NCBI GenBank assembly: GCA_003481775.1
Contig: QULU01000014.1
Span: 35,103 to 99,102 of the forward strand
Length of the DNA: 64,000 nucleotides
Reading direction: 5' to 3'
DNA from: Clostridiaceae bacterium OM02-2AC
GTDB lineage: Bacteria; Bacillota_I; Bacilli_A; Erysipelotrichales; Erysipelotrichaceae
Shown here piece by piece: positions 61,067 through 64,000 of this stretch. Position numbers and translations under genes: made by a program. The notes under the pieces were generated by a model. That model saw nothing but the letters and a program-made list of their open reading frames with translations. It was not told the origin of the DNA and made no database searches. Every line of letters starts with the position of its first letter. Positions within the stretch are counted from its first letter, which is position 1.

Positions 61067-61702
61067 TCAGTCCCTCTGCTTAATGATTTTCGCCGGAACT
61101 CCGACAGCCGTCGCATGTGCTGGTATATCGGTAAGTACGACAGCACCCGCTCCGATGACTGCATCCTCGCCAATAGTGACAGCGGGAGACAGGGTGCTTC
61201 CGATACCGAGGAATGCTCTGCTTTCCACGCTGCAATGGCCTGCCATGGCGCAATTTGGTGACATATTGACAAAATCCTTTACAACACAGTCATGCTCGAC
61301 AATAGCTCCTGTATTGATGATGCATCCTGTTCCGATACGTGCCAAGGTATGGATGACCGCATTTGCCAATATGGTACTGCCACAGTTCACTTGAGCAGTC
61401 GGACTGATGATTGCCGAGGGATGGATGATGGTAGCTATGGGAATACCATATTCCTCTAATATCTGCAAGCGGATCTGACGAAGACGATTATCCCCTGTTG
61501 CGACAATCACCTCGTCATAGGCATGGAACAGCTTTGCATGGATGACGTTTTCCTCCATCATCACGCGATGTTGTGCAAACAGGCGTATTTTCTGCGTGGT
61601 GATGCCCATGAGATCAATTTGCCCATACATCTGCATCGCCTGTGCACAATCCAGTGTGACCACCGCCTGATCACTCGCTCCCCAGATCAGTAATCGTTTC
61701 AT
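61067..61702 (-). CDS. NeuD/PglD-type sugar O- or N-acyltransferase
   Basis: A 211-residue acyltransferase. An N-terminal nucleotide-sugar-like domain (KRLLIWGASDQAVVTLD) is followed by a left-handed beta-helix of hexapeptide repeats (about 105-205), with catalytic His in GAIVEHDCVVKDFVNMSP and a VGVPAKII C-terminal motif. Relatives acetylate sialic acids or amino sugars. It starts four bases after the phosphatase stop with a weak ribosome site. Its link with a T-box-controlled phosphatase is unexplained. Confidence 0.86.
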   Translation of the reverse strand: MKRLLIWGASDQAVVTLDCAQAMQMYGQIDLMGITTQKIRLFAQHRVMMEENVIHAKLFHAYDEVIVATGDNRLRQIRLQILEEYGIPIATIIHPSAIISPTAQVNCGSTILANAVIHTLARIGTGCIINTGAIVEHDCVVKDFVNMSPNCAMAGHCSVESRAFLGIGSTLSPAVTIGEDAVIGAGAVVLTDIPAHATAVGVPAKIIKQRD

Positions 61703-61706
61703 AGCA

Positions 61707-62507
61707 TTACCGCAAGCAGATGGCATCTGTAAAATTTAGCGGAATGCCTTCCAGAATTTCTTCAGCCATATGGATGCGGTGGGCTTCCAGCAGCGTGATC
61801 GGGGAATGTGCATCGAAGCCATACAGAACCTTACAGCCATAGGATGCTACGATATCCCAGAATTCACGGAACGGATATGGGTAGCGTTCAACATTCAGCC
61901 ATGGCTTGTCGGAAAACCGATAGGTCTTCTTCCCATAATGAAAACCGTTCAGATTGATTTCCAGTGGAATATCATGCAGGATGCTTGCTCTGGCGATGCG
62001 GTGAGCCGCTTCCACGCATTCTTCGGTATACAGTCTTCTTCCCAGCATGAAATAATCCGGATGTGCCACATAGGTGATGATGCCAAGCTCCAGTGCGTCC
62101 TCAATCTGTTTTACATACGTCAAAACATCCTTGTTGCTGCAATAGCAGTCATACTCATAACCGATTTCTCGGCAATGCTGTCCCAGAATCATGTAATCAC
62201 ATTCCTGCTTCATCTGCATCAGAAATTCCACATGGTCATTCATGTACTCCACCTCATAGCCAACCTTGATCTTGATTTTGTCCTGAAATCCCTTTTGCAG
62301 ATTCCGAATCGTATCCAGGTATTCGTTTTTCTGTTCATAGAGCATACGGCAGGCAGGCAGATGCATTTCCGGATAAGGGATATGTTCACTAAAGCCCAGT
62401 AGGGTAAGCCCAGCATCGATTGCACTGTGGATATACTGGATATCCAATCCTTCCGCATGTCCGCAGCGTGCAGTGTGTGTATGAAGATTAAATTTCTGTT
62501 TGTTCAT
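61707..62507 (-). CDS. PHP-domain histidinol-phosphatase
   Basis: A 266-residue metallo-phosphatase of the HisK/HisJ family. PHP metal motifs are complete: NLHTHTARCGHAEG, GFSEHIPYPEM, GYEVEYMNDH, ILGQHCREIG, YVAHPDYFM and GFDAHSPITLL. It likely removes phosphate from histidinol phosphate, and the T-box upstream with a candidate His codon supports that. The ATG at 62507 follows AGGAGG. No other histidine-synthesis gene is in view, so a different phosphatase role remains possible. Confidence 0.85.
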   Translation of the reverse strand: MNKQKFNLHTHTARCGHAEGLDIQYIHSAIDAGLTLLGFSEHIPYPEMHLPACRMLYEQKNEYLDTIRNLQKGFQDKIKIKVGYEVEYMNDHVEFLMQMKQECDYMILGQHCREIGYEYDCYCSNKDVLTYVKQIEDALELGIITYVAHPDYFMLGRRLYTEECVEAAHRIARASILHDIPLEINLNGFHYGKKTYRFSDKPWLNVERYPYPFREFWDIVASYGCKVLYGFDAHSPITLLEAHRIHMAEEILEGIPLNFTDAICLR

Positions 62508-62589
62508 AAGAGAACCTCCTTTTCTATTGTGTAACGGAAAACATGTGCTTACCAATTACATAGGCACCACTCCCTTTCGCGGAAAACAA

Positions 62590-62817
62590 AAAAGCACATT
62601 CCAACAGGAACGTGCTTACACGCGGTGCCATCCTGATTCGCACGACAAAAAAAGGTGCGCATCTTGATTGGGAGATAACGTCTCCAAACGAAATCATCTA
62701 CTAAAGCTTCAATGATCCTACTCAACAAGCGTAATCCATGACTTCCAATGCCCTCATCTTTCACCATCATGAGTTCGCTAACCATCTTTCATCACTTAAT
62801 CTTGTATCGCTGTAATT
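62590..62817 (-). promoter_or_regulatory. T-box leader (probable His specifier) of the phosphatase operon
   Basis: On the minus strand, the T-box motif GGATGGCACCGCG lies at 62621-62633. The terminator pairs AGCACGTTCC with GGAATGTGCT (62593-62602 with 62607-62616) followed by T residues. A Stem I base pairing GTAATT with GATTAC puts CAT (complement of 62738-62740) followed by G in the specifier place, which suits a histidinol-phosphatase. GAT (62734-62736) is an alternative. The base after UGG is C, which would pair with discriminator G. tRNA-His usually has C, so the pairing is unexpected. Confidence 0.88.
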
Positions 62818-62823
62818 ACCTTT

Positions 62824-62852
62824 ATTATAAAAACGGAATTGGGAAATGTCAA
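62824..62852 (-). promoter_or_regulatory. Sigma-70 promoter of the T-box-controlled phosphatase operon
   Basis: On the minus strand TTGACA (62847-62852), 17 bases, TATAAT (62824-62829). Confidence 0.88.
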
Positions 62853-62859
62853 TATGCTA

Positions 62860-63246
62860 CTGAGAGTTTCGGCAGGAAAAAGCTGAAAGCTGCTTACTAT
62901 TCATCGCCATGGCATAAGGAAAATCTAAAGACGGAAGAATTGAAAAGAAACATTAGGGAAAGGTGTATAGCAGCTATGCTATCTTCTATATTGTATAGAC
63001 ACTCTCAGAATTTGCCCGATCATGAGTTATGATTCCTGCTGGTAAGGGGCAGCGTACAGCATTTGGTACACATCGCCCTGCGTATACTTCGTTCTGTGTG
63101 CATTTTCGTAAAAAGATATTAGGGAGAGAACAGTTGCCCTGCATTGCATATAGGAAGGGAGCCTTCACAATTTGCGCATTTCATGGATTAAAATAATGGC
63201 ACAAAATCAGGAATCGAAGTTCTGTACGCTGCATAGCGAATAAAAA
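62860..63246. other. Gap with no recognised feature
   Basis: About 390 bases between the T-box promoter and the next terminator. No supported gene on either strand and no strong inverted repeat was seen. Confidence 0.45.
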
Positions 63247-63270
63247 GGATATTCCTAATAAGAAATATCC
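63247..63270 (-). terminator. Terminator after the YjbR-like gene
   Basis: GGATATT (63247-63253) pairs with AATATCC (63264-63270); on the minus strand a run of five T follows. Confidence 0.75.
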
Positions 63271-63276
63271 GGTTAT

Positions 63277-63645
63277 CTAGCAATGCTGTCCTCTCTTTGC
63301 AAGCAGCTGTTGCTGCTTCTTTGTCAGCTGCTGCAAAAAATTCGTATAGCTCTTTTCCATGAGCTCCTCCATCAGTTCTTCAGATGCCAGCTCATAGCGT
63401 ACACTGATCCAATGTACCTTATTCATATAGTAGCCTTCCGTTATAAATGCATACTCCTCCCGATACCAGGCTCCCTCCTGCGGTGGAAGCTTCAGCGTCA
63501 GAATCCTCTCCTGTTGCTTATTGTACCCCAGCATAGCAAACATTTTATCAAAGAGAAGAAATCGAAATGCATCCCATTCCAGCTTGAAATCCATCTCTAC
63601 ACCAGGCTTTGCCTGCAATGTGGTCTTGATACCTTCCGCATCCAT
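63277..63645 (-). CDS. MmcQ/YjbR-family protein
   Basis: A 122-residue protein of the MmcQ/YjbR family (CyaY-like fold, often annotated DNA-binding, function unproven). KPGVEMDFKLEWDAFRFLL and KMFAMLGYN, with the later WISVRYEL helix, fit the family. Its ATG overlaps the upstream stop by one base, so the two genes are translated together. Confidence 0.82.
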   Translation of the reverse strand: MDAEGIKTTLQAKPGVEMDFKLEWDAFRFLLFDKMFAMLGYNKQQERILTLKLPPQEGAWYREEYAFITEGYYMNKVHWISVRYELASEELMEELMEKSYTNFLQQLTKKQQQLLAKRGQHC

Positions 63646-63917
63646 TAGCCCGCAATACCTTCCCTCTTCCAGCAGCGGCAGGTTTCCAGACGTTTTCCAC
63701 CATCTCCCTGTTTTTCATCATAGGCAAATGCCTTCGCAAGCTCACATGGAAACGTTTCGCACTCCCCACAGTGCTGGAGCTGTTTTTCTTCCACACAGCG
63801 CTTGACAGGACAGCTCTCTCCCCAAAACGGTTTTTGTATATGCAGACAGCCGGCACAGCCCATCTGCTCTTTGTATGCACAGCTTCCGCATTTGATGCCA
63901 CAACGTGATTCGATCAT
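63645..63917 (-). CDS. Cys-rich DUF3795-type protein
   Basis: A 90-residue protein with at least ten Cys in CxxC-type groups (CGIKCGSCAYKEQMGCAGC, then CPVKRC and CGECETFPC), typical of DUF3795, a presumed zinc-binding family of unknown role. The ATG at 63917 is eight bases after GGGAG; a GTG nine bases earlier touches the ribosome site. It is the first gene of a two-gene unit with the YjbR-like protein. Confidence 0.82.
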   Translation of the reverse strand: MIESRCGIKCGSCAYKEQMGCAGCLHIQKPFWGESCPVKRCVEEKQLQHCGECETFPCELAKAFAYDEKQGDGGKRLETCRCWKREGIAG

Positions 63918-64000
63918 AATCCGCACTCCCTTTCTTTATGAAATATATACCTGATTATATAACAAGCAGTGCTATCTGTATTGTAAAAAACCGCCATACA

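Noticed and set aside
1..64000. tRNA, rRNA, CRISPR, insertion sequence or prophage
   Set aside because: None was recognised on reading both strands: no cloverleaf-like sequence with CCA end, no spaced direct-repeat array, no transposase or integrase motif. A tRNA or covariance-model scan would be needed to exclude them fully.

Overview
The window reads as a chromosomal segment of a low-to-mid GC Firmicute. I infer Erysipelotrichaceae (for example the Clostridium innocuum group) from three traits: several complete mannose-family PTS systems, each beside a LevR-type PRD regulator; T-box leaders; and CcpA-type cre sites. This placement comes from gene content alone and was not tested by search. 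I saw no rRNA, tRNA, CRISPR array, prophage or insertion sequence.

Layout. (1) 1-8.8 kb: a membrane-anchored lipase (probably cut by the window edge), an HD protein, rlmH, an FtsX-type ABC exporter with its own two-component system, and a membrane-attached MerR regulator. (2) 9.0-12.3 kb: a T-box leader controlling a TrpXYZ-type ABC importer. (3) 12.5-16.4 kb: glgC-glgD-glgA behind a cre site. (4) 16.6-23.3 kb: PTS system 1, with EIIB, an intact sigma-54-type LevR regulator, then a sigma-54 promoter driving EIIB-EIIC-EIID, then nagB and a solitary YefM antitoxin. (5) 23.4-32.9 kb: PTS system 2, with a divergent degenerate LevR-like regulator, then EIIA-EIIC-EIID, a 2-hydroxyacid dehydrogenase, EIIB, a KDPG-type aldolase and two tandem mannitol-dehydrogenase-family proteins. 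(6) 33.2-36.1 kb: a tiny membrane peptide and a TetR-controlled drug-type ABC exporter. (7) 36.2-45.2 kb: a second degenerate LevR-like regulator divergent from a six-gene catabolic operon that has no transporter. (8) 45.3-46.4 kb: AT-rich DNA holding a frameshifted DUF3307 relic. (9) 46.4-58.9 kb: PTS system 3, a 15-gene operon joining a complete PTS to two aldolases, two 2-hydroxyacid dehydrogenases, another pair of mannitol-dehydrogenase-like proteins, two ribulose-phosphate-epimerase-like proteins and a split UxaA-type dehydratase. (10) 59-64 kb: guaB, a T-box-controlled histidinol-phosphatase/NeuD pair, and a small YjbR/DUF3795 pair.

How it works together. PTS systems 2 and 3 look like routes for phosphorylated sugar acids or unusual sugars: uptake by EIIABCD, redox and epimerase steps, dehydration, then retro-aldol cleavage to pyruvate and a triose phosphate. 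The operons at 39.0 and 46.5 kb share one promoter design: a palindrome, then a sigma-70 promoter with a cre site inside the spacer, all at identical spacing. They are therefore probably co-regulated, and I infer that the regulator at 36.3-38.7 kb controls both. The most unusual points are: loss of the family's catalytic His in all four mannitol-dehydrogenase-like proteins; a sigma-54-competent LevR beside two relatives that have lost the sigma-54 contact motif, each matching its promoter type; and long nested inverted repeats in the internal gaps of the two sugar-acid operons.
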